Assembly (NCBI GenBank): GCA_910577765.1
Contig: CAJTOV010000010.1
Span: 1-54,390, forward strand
DNA from: an uncultured Lachnospiraceae bacterium
Lineage (GTDB): Bacteria; Bacillota; Clostridia; Lachnospirales; Lachnospiraceae
Direction: 5' to 3'
Length of the DNA stretch: 54,390 bases
This document shows positions 34,056 to 43,556 of this stretch, in pieces. The stretch's first letter is position 1; every line of letters starts with the position of its first letter. Under the pieces are notes generated by a model that was not told the DNA's origin, made no database searches, and saw only the letters and a program-made list of their open reading frames with translations. Made by a program: the position numbers and the translations under genes.

Positions 34056-34141
34056 ATTATATTTCCAGATTCCCTTTTTGTCAATAGCAGGATGGCCCGA
34101 AAAAAAGAAGTAAATTCCGTTTTGTAACTCTTTTTGTAACC
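34056..34141 (-). promoter_or_regulatory. Promoter of the REC-HD-GYP-GGDEF operon with upstream direct repeats
   Basis: On the minus strand TTGACA (34084-34079) and TATAAT (34061-34056) are 17 bp apart, both full consensus. About 40 bp upstream lie two GTTACAAAA repeats (near 34140-34121) in an A/T-rich stretch, a possible activator site or UP element. Confidence 0.85.
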
Positions 34142-34159
34142 AGGCAGGATGCCGGAAAC

Positions 34160-34205
34160 AAAAAAGAAAACGTCCCGGACAGCCGGAGGCTTCCTTCCTC
34201 CGGCT
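34160..34205 (-). terminator. Rho-independent terminator after the GMP synthase-like gene
   Basis: AGCCGGAGG and CCTCCGGCT (34205-34197 with 34189-34181 on the minus strand) enclose seven bases. A second stretch ends TTTTCTTTTTTG. It separates the kinase/guaA-like operon from the HD-GYP/GGDEF operon. Confidence 0.8.
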
Positions 34206-34237
34206 ATGCGGAACATTCTTACGCAGCCCTTTCCGGC

Positions 34238-35530
34238 CTACTCGAACTCAATGGTAGCCGGCGGCTTCGGACTCATATCATAGCAGACCCGGTTCACATG
34301 GTCCACCTCTGCCAGAATCCGGTCCGTGATCCGCTGGAGCACATCCCAGTCCACCCGTTCAATGGTGGCACTCATGGCGTCGACCGTATTGATGGCCCGG
34401 ATGATCACCAGGTAATCAAAGGATCTGGCATTATTCTTTACCCCCACAGACTTAAAGTCCGGCACCACGGTAAAATACTGCCATACCTTTCTGTCCAGTC
34501 CGGCCTTCCGGAACTCCTCCCGCAGGATGGCGTCCGACTCCCGGACCGCACTAAGCCGCTCCCGGGTAATGGCGCCCAGACAGCGGACCCCCAGTCCCGG
34601 TCCCGGGAAGGGCTGGCGGTATACCATGGCTTCCGGAAGTCCCAGTTCTACGCCGCAGGAGCGCACCTCATCCTTAAAAAGCTGCTTTAAGGGTTCCACC
34701 AGTTCAAACTTCAGATCCTCCGGCAGGCCTCCCACATTGTGGTGGGATTTGACCATTTTGGCTGTTTTGGTGCCGCTTTCGATGATGTCCGGGTAAATGG
34801 TTCCCTGGCCCAGAAAGTCAATGCCCTCCAGCTTCCTGGCCTCTTCCTCAAAGACACGGATGAACTCGGAGCCGATGATCTTGCGCTTGGCTTCCGGGTC
34901 TGCCACCCCGGCCAGTTTGTCCAGGAACCGGTCCGTGGCATCCACATAGACCAGGTTGGCATGAAGCTGGTTTTTAAAGACCTCAATGACGCTTTCCGAT
35001 TCATCCTTCCGCATAAGCCCATGATTCACATGAACACATACCAGCTGCTGGCCGATGGCCCGGATTAAGAGGGCTGCCACCACCGAGGAATCCACACCGC
35101 CGGACAGGGCCAGAAGCACCTTTTTGTCCCCTACCTGCTTTCTCACCAGCTCTACCTGATCCTCGATAAAGTTCTTCATATTCCAGTTGGCCTGGGCGCC
35201 GCAGACATTTAACACAAATTCCTTTAAGTCTGCTTCCTCCGGCAGGGTCTCCATCCGTCTGTCACACCGGGCCGTGGGATGGTCCACCGCCAGCATGGGA
35301 AACCCGCACTCATAGAGAACCGGGTCAATCTCCACGGCAGTGCCGTCCACCACCCGGTTCTTTCCTCCGTTTAAGATCACGCCCTTTACATTGGGAAGGC
35401 TCTTTAACCCTTCTGGGGTAATGTCGTGGGGATGGATCTCGCTGTACACGCCCAGATCCCGGATCTGGCGGGCCAGGGTGGTATTCTCCGTACTGCCCAG
35501 GTCAAGAATCACGATCATATCCTGCTTCAT
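34238..35530 (-). CDS. GMP synthase-like protein with a truncated, cysteine-less amidotransferase domain
   Basis: A 430-residue protein; normal GuaA is about 510-525. The C-terminal ATP-pyrophosphatase is complete: SGGVDSS P-loop (143-149), HVNHGLMRKDE, and the dimerisation domain ending DMSPKPPATIEFE. The N-terminal class I amidotransferase starts normally (VILDLGSTENTTLARQIRDLGV, VKGVILNGGK) but near residue 85 reads FPMLAVDHPT where the catalytic Gly-x-Cys-x-Gly should be, and about 85-90 residues that hold the Cys, His and Glu are absent. It should convert XMP to GMP with free ammonia or a partner glutaminase (inference). The ATG at 35530 follows AAAGGAG. It begins 21 bp after a hybrid kinase gene and appears co-transcribed with it. 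Confidence 0.88.
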   Translation of the reverse strand: MKQDMIVILDLGSTENTTLARQIRDLGVYSEIHPHDITPEGLKSLPNVKGVILNGGKNRVVDGTAVEIDPVLYECGFPMLAVDHPTARCDRRMETLPEEADLKEFVLNVCGAQANWNMKNFIEDQVELVRKQVGDKKVLLALSGGVDSSVVAALLIRAIGQQLVCVHVNHGLMRKDESESVIEVFKNQLHANLVYVDATDRFLDKLAGVADPEAKRKIIGSEFIRVFEEEARKLEGIDFLGQGTIYPDIIESGTKTAKMVKSHHNVGGLPEDLKFELVEPLKQLFKDEVRSCGVELGLPEAMVYRQPFPGPGLGVRCLGAITRERLSAVRESDAILREEFRKAGLDRKVWQYFTVVPDFKSVGVKNNARSFDYLVIIRAINTVDAMSATIERVDWDVLQRITDRILAEVDHVNRVCYDMSPKPPATIEFE

Positions 35531-35551
35531 AGTCTTTTCTCCTTTTTTCAT

Positions 35552-37747
35552 TTAGTTTTCTCCGCTGCACAGAATCTCTTCCAGCACGGAAAACATCATT
35601 CCCACATCCAGAGGCTTGGCCAGATGGCCGTTCATGCCGGCTTCCAGGGCCGCCTTCCGGTCCTCGTCAAAGGCGTTGGCTGTCATGGCGATAATGGGAA
35701 CCTCTGCCAGCCTCCGGTCATCCAGTCCCCGGATCATCCGGGTGGCCTGGTAGCCGTCCATAACCGGCATCTGGATATCCATCAGCACCAGGTCATAGGC
35801 TCCTGGGCCCAGGCTGCACAGCTTCTCCAGGGCAACAGACCCGTCCTCCGCCTCATCCACCTGGAATCCGGCCTCCATGAGAATCTCCAGGGCAATCTCC
35901 CGGTTCAGTTCATTGTCCTCCACCACCAGAATTTTCTTTCCGGCGAAATCCCCGCCTCCTGTTTTCTGCACCTTTACGGCTTTCGCTCCGGCAGGCTCCT
36001 GCTGCTCCACAAGCCGCAGGGCCACCCGGATGATAAATTCCGTTCCCCGGCCCGGCGCCGTCACCACGTCAATGGTCCCGTGCATCAGGTTCACAATGTT
36101 CCGGGTAATGGACATGCCCAGGCCGGTTCCCTGGATGCCGCTGACCGTGCTGGTCCGCTCCCGCTCAAAGGGCTGGAACACCTTCTTGGCAAACTCCGGG
36201 GTCATGCCGATGCCCGTATCCCGGACCCGGATCACATAGGCCCCGAAACCTTCCGGGGCTTCCCCCTCCTGTTCCACCACAACCGATACCCGGCCTCCCT
36301 CCGGGGTGAACTTTACCGCGTTTCCCAGCAGGTTTAAGAACACCTGGTTCATCCGCAGCCGGTCACAGTACACCTGTTCATGGACCACACCGGAGGTATC
36401 GGTGACAAATTCCAGATGCTTCTCTTCCATCTGTCCATGCATGATTTCGTAAAGCTCCCGGAGCATTTCCGGAATATTGCACCGGGTCTCCTCAATGTGG
36501 ATCTTGCCGCTTTCGATCCGGCTCATCTCCAGCACATCATTGATCAGGGCCAGCAGGTGATTGCTGGAAGCCAGAATCTTCTCCAGATAGTCCCTGACCT
36601 TTCCGGTATCCTCCACGTTCTTTACGGCCAGATGGGTGAAGCCGATGATGGCGTTCATGGGCGTGCGGATATCGTGGGACATATTGGAAAGAAACAGGCT
36701 CTTGGCCTTGTTGCCTTCTTCTGCCTGTATCTTCTCAAGATGCAGGCTTTCGTTGCGCTTCTGCATCAGCAGATACACCAGGAACAGGGCGGACAGCACT
36801 AAAAGCACCAGAGCTAACTGGACCATACTGTTGCGGGTCAGGGTGGACTGGATCACACTGACACTGCCGCTGATCAGGTCATAATGCATGGTGGTCATGA
36901 TGAACCAGTCCGTACCAGCAATGGGCATGTAATAAGTATAATGCATCAGTCCCTGGAGTTCATAGGAAGCCATTCCGGGCCGGCCGGCCTCCAGATCCTG
37001 CTGCCAGCCTTCCAGGGAATACCCATCTGCAAACCAGGCGTCCTTTTGAAGGGCTTCAAACACATTGGAGTCCTCCCGCAGATGGGTGTGCCGGGTGCGG
37101 ATCACATAGCTGCCGTCAGGCATGACCACATTGCTGAAGGAACGTCCCCTGGTCTCGCTTAAGGAAAGCTGCCTGGCCATGGTGTCTGCATAAAGCCCCA
37201 TAACCACTGCCGTCAGCCTCTGCCCGTCAGGCAGATCTCCCTGGGCCGGTATGGTAACCAGCACCAGATTGCCTCTCCCCAGCCCCTGCAGGAAGGAGAT
37301 TGCAGGGACTCCATGGTCCTCTTCCGGCACACGGAATTCCGGGCTTTTCTGAAAAATACCGCTTTCGGTGTAGACCATGCCCCGGCTGTCCACCAGTCCC
37401 AGAAAGTCCGCACTGCTGACTTCTTTCATACGGCCCACAAAGGCGGCCAGAGTCTCAGGATCCCCGGGACTTTGTTCCTGGAATGAATGAACCGTGGTCC
37501 GCAGAAGCTGGGCCTGGTCGTCCAGGGCTTCCGCGAACTGGCTGGTCTGCTGGAGGGTCAGCTCCTCCAGATACAGCCTGCTGAGATCCTGTACCGCTTT
37601 GCCGGTGGTGGTCCGGGCACTTTGCAGCAGCCACCAGGTAGAAAGGACCACAACCACTACCAGAATACCAAGTGCAGGCAGGAGCCAGCTGACCTTGCTG
37701 TGCTCCCCCTCTGCCTGCCGGTTTTTCTTAGGGAATCTCTGTTCCAT
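35552..37747 (-). CDS. Membrane hybrid sensor histidine kinase with one receiver domain
   Basis: A 731-residue sensor. Membrane helices lie at about 20-41 and 308-328 with an extracellular sensor of about 265 residues between. HisKA has MSHDIRTP (His358), and the HATPase has NLLGNAVKF, DTGIGM and GTGLGM. REC at about 603-725 has Asp657 in LMDIQMP. It resembles the next kinase upstream in the core and in the ending, suggesting tandem duplication. It starts 6 bp after that gene's stop, and the guaA-like gene follows 21 bp later. No output or Hpt domain. Confidence 0.9.
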   Translation of the reverse strand: MEQRFPKKNRQAEGEHSKVSWLLPALGILVVVVVLSTWWLLQSARTTTGKAVQDLSRLYLEELTLQQTSQFAEALDDQAQLLRTTVHSFQEQSPGDPETLAAFVGRMKEVSSADFLGLVDSRGMVYTESGIFQKSPEFRVPEEDHGVPAISFLQGLGRGNLVLVTIPAQGDLPDGQRLTAVVMGLYADTMARQLSLSETRGRSFSNVVMPDGSYVIRTRHTHLREDSNVFEALQKDAWFADGYSLEGWQQDLEAGRPGMASYELQGLMHYTYYMPIAGTDWFIMTTMHYDLISGSVSVIQSTLTRNSMVQLALVLLVLSALFLVYLLMQKRNESLHLEKIQAEEGNKAKSLFLSNMSHDIRTPMNAIIGFTHLAVKNVEDTGKVRDYLEKILASSNHLLALINDVLEMSRIESGKIHIEETRCNIPEMLRELYEIMHGQMEEKHLEFVTDTSGVVHEQVYCDRLRMNQVFLNLLGNAVKFTPEGGRVSVVVEQEGEAPEGFGAYVIRVRDTGIGMTPEFAKKVFQPFERERTSTVSGIQGTGLGMSITRNIVNLMHGTIDVVTAPGRGTEFIIRVALRLVEQQEPAGAKAVKVQKTGGGDFAGKKILVVEDNELNREIALEILMEAGFQVDEAEDGSVALEKLCSLGPGAYDLVLMDIQMPVMDGYQATRMIRGLDDRRLAEVPIIAMTANAFDEDRKAALEAGMNGHLAKPLDVGMMFSVLEEILCSGEN

Positions 37748-37753
37748 AACCTG

Positions 37754-40700
37754 CTAAACCGCCTCCTGTTTCAAGATCTCTCCCAGCAGCTTCATAAGCT
37801 TCGGAATGTCAATGGGCTTTGCTATATGTCCGTTCATGCCTGCTTTAAGGGCCGCCTTTCTGTCCTCGTCAAAGGCATTGGCCGTCATGGCAATAATGGG
37901 AATCCCTGCGGCCCAGTGGCCTTCCATGGCCCGGATCTGCCGGGTGGCCTCATATCCGTTCATAATGGGCATCTGGATATCCATCAGAACCAGATCATAC
38001 TGCCCCGGCTCTGCGGCCTTCAGCTTCTCCACGGCCACACAGCCGTCATCTGCCACATCCAGGACAAAGCCTTCCCCCTTAAGGATCTCCACGGCAATCT
38101 CCTGGTTCAGCTCATTGTCCTCCACCAGGAGAATCTTCTTTCCCTCAAAGGAGGGGACATCCTCCTGCCCGGAATCATCCAGGCTCTGGATGTTAAAGGG
38201 GGATTCCAGAATCTCCCGAAGCTCGGACAGGAAGATAGGCTTGGAGCAGAAGGCTGTGACCCCTGCATTTCTTGCTTCTTCTTCAATATCGGTCCAGTCG
38301 TAGGCTGTGAGAATAATAATGGGCTTCTCATTCCCGATGAATCCGCGGATTCTGCGCACTACCTCAATGCCGTTCATATCCGGCATCAGCCAGTCTATGA
38401 TGTAGGCGGCATATTCGTCGTCCTGGTCCACGGCCAGCCTGGCCCTGAGCACCGCCTCCTTACCGGAGGTGGTCCAGTCCGGACGCATGCCAATGGTGGA
38501 CAGCATCTTGGTGACGCTGGAGCAGGTGTTGAAATCATCGTCCGCTACCAGTGCCCTGAGCCCCTTAAGCTCCGGGATCACTTCCTGGCGCACCGGCCCG
38601 GAACAGGTCTTAAGCTTTAAGGCCACGGTAAAGGTGCTTCCCTTTCCTTCCTCACTGGTCACGGTGATGGTGCCGCCCATCATGTCCACGATATTGCGGG
38701 TAATGGCCATGCCCAGGCCGGTTCCCTGGATGCCGCTGACCGTGCTGGTCCGCTCCCGCTCAAACGGTTCAAACACATGGGCCAGGAATTCTTTGCTCAT
38801 GCCGATGCCTGTATCCTTGACCTGGAATTCGTAGGGGGCCACTCCCTCATGGGCATTGCCCTTCTGGACGACCCGTACACTGACAATGCCGCCGGGCCTG
38901 GTGAACTTCATGGCATTGCTTAACAGATTCAGCAGAATCTGGTTCAGTCTCAGCTTATCACACAGCACATGTTCATTGACCACATCCACGGTGTCGATAA
39001 AGAATTCCAGCTGCCTGGCGGTGATGTCCGCCTGGACAATGGTCTTTAAATCATGCATGATCTCCGGCAGGGAGCTTTCCTTTTCCTCGATTTTCACCTT
39101 TCCGCTTTCAATGCGGCTCATATCCAGTACATCGTTGATGAGACTCAACAGATGGTTGCTGGATGTGGTGATCTTGGACAGGTAATCCTGGACCTGCTCC
39201 TGGTTGCCGATGTGGGCGGCTGCCAGGGACGTGAAACCAATGATGGCATTCATGGGGGTCCGGATATCATGGGACATATTATTAAGGAAGGTAGTCTTGG
39301 CCCGGTTGGCATGCTGGGCCGCTGCCAGGGCATCCTCCAGATCAGTCTTCTGCTGCTCCAGCCGCTCCTCCAGCTTCTTCTCGTCGTCAATGTCCACAAA
39401 CAGTCCTACAAACGTAATGGGAGAACCGTCCTCCCGCCGGGACAGCCTTCCGGCCGCATGGAACCACCTCCATCCCGCATGGCGGGTCAGAAGCCGGTAC
39501 TCAACATTATAGGTCTTTTCCCCGGTATAGTCCATGACCGTATCCCAGTATTCTTTCAGAATCCCGTCCCGTTCTTCGGAATGGAGCAGATCCGACCAGG
39601 ATTCCAGCCGGTTGGGGAAATCTTTCTCATCTTCATATCCCAGCATGTTCCGGAATACCTGGCTCCAGGTGCAGGAAACCAGCCGCGCCTGCTGGTCAAA
39701 CTCCATACTCCACAGACCGGAACCCATGGCTGCCTGAATGTTCTCCATAGCGGTCTGCTCCCGCTCAATCCTGGCCAGGGCCGCCCGAATCCGGTTGCCG
39801 TCGGCCTTCTCCTGCTCCAGCAGTATCCTGGCATTTTTCCTGGACTGGCTGATCAGCACAAGAAAGACTCCCAGCATGGCCAGCACGGTAATGGCGATCT
39901 GGATGATCCCCCGGTGCATCATCCGGGAACTGATGGAACTGATCTGTTCGCTGATCACGTTGTCCCGGATCAGGATGGTCATCATCCAGTTTGTGCCTTC
40001 CACGGGAACATAGCACAGATCCTCCTGGCCCCCTTCATAATGGAAGGAAAGCTGGCCGGACCTGCCTTCCGCAAAATCTGCTTCCAGCTTTTCATAGCCT
40101 TCATCCTCCTGTATCCAGGCATCCTTTAGGGATACCAGAAGATTGTCCCCGGCCCTTAAGGAGCCGAAGGCCTCGCCAGTCAGGCTCTCGCCGTTGCGGT
40201 AATAGAGATTGCAGTAGGTCTCGTTGCCGGTGGTCTGCAGGGTCAGGGAGCTTAACATCTCGTCAATGTTGATCTGGATATAGCAGGCCCGCAGGGGCAC
40301 CCCCTGGAAGGAAATATGCTCCACAGGCATGGCCAGCGCCACCTGCTTTCTGTCTCCGTCCAGATTCACGGTGCGGATCACCGGCTCCGTGATCCCCCCG
40401 GCCAGAAGGCCGTACCCGTCCGTATCCGCTATGGTGCCCTGTTCGGTATACACCAGCCCCTGCTCATCCACAAAGGCGAATTCATCCACATTGCAGAGCC
40501 GCTTCACCTTGCCAAGGAAGCGGCGCAGGCTGTCGCCGGACTCCAGATCCTTATCTTCCAGAATGGCCAGGGCATTCTCCATGTATGTAAAATTACTTTT
40601 CAGTTCGTCGGATACCATCCCGGCCCTGCGTCCGGCCAGCTCCTCCAGATAAAATTCACTGACTCTGGCCACGGCCTGACTTGTGCTGGTTCCTGCGCTG

Positions 40701-40873
40701 CCTATGACCCAGACTGTGGTAACCAGCAGAATCACTGCGATGACCAGTCCGCCGCATACAGTCCATGCGATTGTCTGTTTCCTCTGTTTTTCGTTTAAAC
40801 GGTTATGCTGTTCCATTACTGTTGTGCCATCCCTGGTCCGGTCTGCCATGCCTGAACGTTCCCATGGCGCCAA
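37754..40873 (-). CDS. Membrane hybrid sensor histidine kinase with PAS and two receiver domains
   Basis: A 1,039-residue sensor, the largest gene here. Helices at about 35-57 and 322-343 flank an extracellular sensor. A PAS domain spans about 385-500 (MGSGLWSMEF, WRWFHAAGRL). HisKA has MSHDIRTP (His535); HATPase has NLLSNAMKF, DTGIGM and GTGLGM. REC1 holds Asp827 in IIDWLMP and REC2 Asp965 in LMDIQMP. The start is a TTG at 40873, well placed after AGGAGG; ATGs at 40849 and 40816 are alternatives. A promoter lies 30 bp upstream. It heads the operon HK, HK, guaA-like. Confidence 0.88.
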   Translation of the reverse strand: MAPWERSGMADRTRDGTTVMEQHNRLNEKQRKQTIAWTVCGGLVIAVILLVTTVWVIGSAGTSTSQAVARVSEFYLEELAGRRAGMVSDELKSNFTYMENALAILEDKDLESGDSLRRFLGKVKRLCNVDEFAFVDEQGLVYTEQGTIADTDGYGLLAGGITEPVIRTVNLDGDRKQVALAMPVEHISFQGVPLRACYIQINIDEMLSSLTLQTTGNETYCNLYYRNGESLTGEAFGSLRAGDNLLVSLKDAWIQEDEGYEKLEADFAEGRSGQLSFHYEGGQEDLCYVPVEGTNWMMTILIRDNVISEQISSISSRMMHRGIIQIAITVLAMLGVFLVLISQSRKNARILLEQEKADGNRIRAALARIEREQTAMENIQAAMGSGLWSMEFDQQARLVSCTWSQVFRNMLGYEDEKDFPNRLESWSDLLHSEERDGILKEYWDTVMDYTGEKTYNVEYRLLTRHAGWRWFHAAGRLSRREDGSPITFVGLFVDIDDEKKLEERLEQQKTDLEDALAAAQHANRAKTTFLNNMSHDIRTPMNAIIGFTSLAAAHIGNQEQVQDYLSKITTSSNHLLSLINDVLDMSRIESGKVKIEEKESSLPEIMHDLKTIVQADITARQLEFFIDTVDVVNEHVLCDKLRLNQILLNLLSNAMKFTRPGGIVSVRVVQKGNAHEGVAPYEFQVKDTGIGMSKEFLAHVFEPFERERTSTVSGIQGTGLGMAITRNIVDMMGGTITVTSEEGKGSTFTVALKLKTCSGPVRQEVIPELKGLRALVADDDFNTCSSVTKMLSTIGMRPDWTTSGKEAVLRARLAVDQDDEYAAYIIDWLMPDMNGIEVVRRIRGFIGNEKPIIILTAYDWTDIEEEARNAGVTAFCSKPIFLSELREILESPFNIQSLDDSGQEDVPSFEGKKILLVEDNELNQEIAVEILKGEGFVLDVADDGCVAVEKLKAAEPGQYDLVLMDIQMPIMNGYEATRQIRAMEGHWAAGIPIIAMTANAFDEDRKAALKAGMNGHIAKPIDIPKLMKLLGEILKQEAV

Positions 40874-40902
40874 GGCCTCCTCCTATGATTTTCCATGCCT
40901 AA

Positions 40903-40931
40903 AGTTTATCACGCTCCCGGCTTTAAATCAA
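40903..40931 (-). promoter_or_regulatory. Promoter of the hybrid kinase/guaA-like operon
   Basis: On the minus strand TTGATT (40931-40926) and TAAACT (40908-40903) are separated by 17 bp. It is divergent from the AraC regulator gene. Confidence 0.7.
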
Positions 40932-40972
40932 GATGGTGCATCTCTTTCATTTGTTTTTTTCCGGCCGGTATG

Positions 40973-41000
40973 GTAAACTAAATAATACCCTCAAGTTTAC
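40973..41000. promoter_or_regulatory. Inverted repeat upstream of the AraC regulator
   Basis: GTAAACT (40973-40979) and AGTTTAC (40994-41000) form a 7-bp inverted repeat with a 14-base spacer, just before the ribosome site of the AraC gene. Possible operator for autoregulation or for control of the divergent kinase operon. Confidence 0.45.
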
Positions 41001-41019
41001 ATATTGCGGAGAAATCATC

Positions 41020-43311
41020 ATGGATATACGTACTTATAAAAAACGGTTTCTGTCCCTGAGCCGGAGGCAGCGGCTGCTTGTGCTGGTGGTGGTGAATATC
41101 ACGGTGATCTGCCTGGTCCTGTTCTTCGCCCTGCTGAAAGTGGAACGGCGCACCTCAGACCAGTACCAGAACCAGTACTATGGACAGTTTGAGGCCAATC
41201 TGGATGCCTTCTTAAACATCCGGGACAGTACGGACAATTTTTGCAGGGACTTAAAAATCACCCCATCCATCCTTTCCTTTCTGGAAAACAGCGGTCCCAA
41301 GGACCTGGAGCGCTGCTTAAAGCAGGAGGACACCCGCATCGCAGAGGATGATCTTTTCATCAGCAACAGCCGGGGCTATACGGCCTACCGCCATCTGCGG
41401 AACATGGTCAATGTGAACCAGTACTATTCCGAGCTGGCAGTCTACAACCCCCAGAACGGCGTTTCCATCGCAGTCACCGAAGGCGGGCGCTATGGGGCCC
41501 TTTGTGTCTCCACCCGGGAATTAAAACAGCTTCTGGGTATCCTGGGGGACCTGCACACGGCCGCAGACGGGGATATCCTGGCAGCCAGGTCCGCCGATTA
41601 CGCCGTTTCCCGCCTTTATATCGTCCGGTCCGTGGGGGAGAACGGAATCCTCCTGCTGTGCGGCCTGACGGAGCGGGCCTGGATGGATTCCCTGCTTAAC
41701 GAGCACAGCGGCAGAACCTACGAGACCATACAGGTATGCTGCCGTTTTCAGAATGACACCTGGCTGTACCGCAGGCCCCAGCCGGTGCTTTCCCAGCTGG
41801 GAATCGACTTCCAGAGCCTGGATCTGCAGGTTCCGGTGCAGACCGCAGGGGACTATGCGGTCCTAAGTTTTAAGCAGGAGGCCCTTCCCCTTCTCCTGAT
41901 GGTGGTAGCCAGACGGGACACCACCTCCGGCATCTTCAGTGAGAACTGGTTTTCCATTTTTCTGCTGGTGAATATGCTGTGGCTTGCCGTGACCCTGGAG
42001 CTGCTCTGGTTTACCTCCTCCCATATTTTCAAACCCCTGGAACGGATCAGTACAGCACTGCCGGCCATTCCCGGAACCACCGACGAGCTGGAAACCATTT
42101 CCCAGGCAATCCTTCATTACAAAGAGGAAATCAGGGGGGATGAACAGCTTCTGGACCAGAAGAACCGCCAGCTGAAGATTGCCTATCTGACCCAGCTGAT
42201 TCTGGGACAGACTCTTTCCGTCACCCCGGACCAGCTTAAGAAGCTGGGAATCCCGGACCTGCTGGGCTGCTATGTACTGGTGGTTCTGTATCCGGACGAC
42301 GGCCGCTGGCTGCTGGAGCACGGCAGCACCCGGGAAGGAACCGTCCGCCAGAGCATCACCGTCACCACCCTCCAGGAGCTGTTCCGCAGACAGTTTCCGG
42401 CTCCTGGTATTGAATTCCTCTTTTTCCGGCAGCACCTTCTTGTGATTCTTCCCGTCCGGGAAGACATGCCGGAGGATACCATCCGCCAGGGCGTGGCAGG
42501 GTGTATCGCAGACGCCAAGGCTTCCATGCACAAGCACATCTGCTTTGGCATCAGCAATGTGGAAAACGGCCAGGAGCATCTGGGCCGGGCCTGTCGCCAG
42601 GCCATGGCCCATGCCGGTCTCCTGGATGAGCAGGAAAGCGGCCGTACGGAAACCGTCCGCATGAACCGGCTTCTGAAACAGCATCTGAACATGGCGGACC
42701 TGGTGTATCTGGGAAGGTATGAGGAAGCCTTTCTCTGTTTTAAGGAGATGCTCCTGTCCATTGCCGGCCAGAAAAGCAGGTATCTGCGGACCCGGCAGCT
42801 TGGCGCTTTGCTGGAGCTGACCTTCTGTATGCTGACGGAGACCAGTCCGGCCGCCACGGCGCTTCTGGAAAGCATGCATCTGGACCTGGATGTGATGAAA
42901 TCCTCCGATGACCCGGAGCTGCTTTTGCAGCAGTGGAAACGGATCTTTGACCGCTTCCAGGAGTTTCACCGGGACAAGAAGGAACAGAAGTCCTATTCCA
43001 GACAGTTTATGAATCTTTACCAGTACATGGAGAAGAATTTCCGCAATCCGGAGCTTTCCCTGTCCATGCTGGCGGAAATGTTTCACTTAAGTCTTCCCAC
43101 CCTTTCCAGGGAATTCCAGAAGAATCTGGGCCAGGGATTTCTGGAATGTCTCCATCACATGCGGATTGAGGCTGCCAAGTTTGAGATCGCCCACACGGAT
43201 GCGTCCCTGAAGGATATTGCCGAGTTTGTCGGATACAGCAACACCCTTACCATGACCCGCTCTTTCAAGAAATACACCGGAACCACTCCCGGAGCCTTCC
43301 GGAAAAAGTAA
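41020..43311 (+). CDS. Membrane-anchored AraC-family regulator with an extracellular sensor
   Basis: A 763-residue protein. Membrane helices lie at about 18-40 and 303-325 with an extracellular sensor of 260 residues between, then a cytoplasmic linker, a region of about 200 residues with weak GGDEF-like spacing but no motif, and a C-terminal AraC/XylS double helix-turn-helix (about 668-763; LSMLAEMFHLSLPTLSREF and IAEFVGYSNTLTMTRSFKK). It can sense an outside signal and bind DNA directly. The ATG at 41020 follows CGGAGAA. It is divergent from the kinase operon and lies 320 bp upstream of a TRAP operon, its likely target (inference). Confidence 0.88.
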   Translation: MDIRTYKKRFLSLSRRQRLLVLVVVNITVICLVLFFALLKVERRTSDQYQNQYYGQFEANLDAFLNIRDSTDNFCRDLKITPSILSFLENSGPKDLERCLKQEDTRIAEDDLFISNSRGYTAYRHLRNMVNVNQYYSELAVYNPQNGVSIAVTEGGRYGALCVSTRELKQLLGILGDLHTAADGDILAARSADYAVSRLYIVRSVGENGILLLCGLTERAWMDSLLNEHSGRTYETIQVCCRFQNDTWLYRRPQPVLSQLGIDFQSLDLQVPVQTAGDYAVLSFKQEALPLLLMVVARRDTTSGIFSENWFSIFLLVNMLWLAVTLELLWFTSSHIFKPLERISTALPAIPGTTDELETISQAILHYKEEIRGDEQLLDQKNRQLKIAYLTQLILGQTLSVTPDQLKKLGIPDLLGCYVLVVLYPDDGRWLLEHGSTREGTVRQSITVTTLQELFRRQFPAPGIEFLFFRQHLLVILPVREDMPEDTIRQGVAGCIADAKASMHKHICFGISNVENGQEHLGRACRQAMAHAGLLDEQESGRTETVRMNRLLKQHLNMADLVYLGRYEEAFLCFKEMLLSIAGQKSRYLRTRQLGALLELTFCMLTETSPAATALLESMHLDLDVMKSSDDPELLLQQWKRIFDRFQEFHRDKKEQKSYSRQFMNLYQYMEKNFRNPELSLSMLAEMFHLSLPTLSREFQKNLGQGFLECLHHMRIEAAKFEIAHTDASLKDIAEFVGYSNTLTMTRSFKKYTGTTPGAFRKK

Positions 43312-43332
43312 CCAAATACCTGGCCCCAATCC

Positions 43333-43358
43333 CCCCTGTCCAGAGACAGGGGTTTTTT
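43333..43358 (+). terminator. Terminator of the AraC regulator gene
   Basis: A perfect 8-bp stem (CCCCTGTC with GACAGGGG), CAGA loop and TTTTTT run at 43353-43358. Confidence 0.93.
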
Positions 43359-43527
43359 GACTTCCATCATTTTTTTCATTCAATGACTTCTGCCAGATTC
43401 TTCCATTCTTTAAATACTGAAAAAATTGATAGAACCTGGTTCATTTTTTTCAAACCATGGCATTTTGCACAACAGAAAAGAGAAATTTAACGGCGAAAAC
43501 GTTGAAAATAATGCATTGGCAGACTTC

Positions 43528-43556
43528 TTGACTTTTTTTGCCTGGGCCAGTAGATT
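43528..43556 (+). promoter_or_regulatory. Promoter of the TRAP transporter operon
   Basis: TTGACT (43528-43533) and TAGATT (43551-43556) with a 17-bp spacer, 77 bp before dctP. GAAAACGTTGAAA at 43494-43506 is a poor catabolite-response-element match. The rest of the 321-bp gap holds only the preceding terminator. Confidence 0.65.

Noticed and set aside
37754..40873. The two tandem kinases as one gene split by a frameshift.
   Set aside because: Each has its own start, ribosome site, two membrane helices, kinase core and receiver; they are paralogues.
43494..43506. Catabolite response element before dctP.
   Set aside because: It misses the conserved outer positions; I only mention it in the promoter entry.
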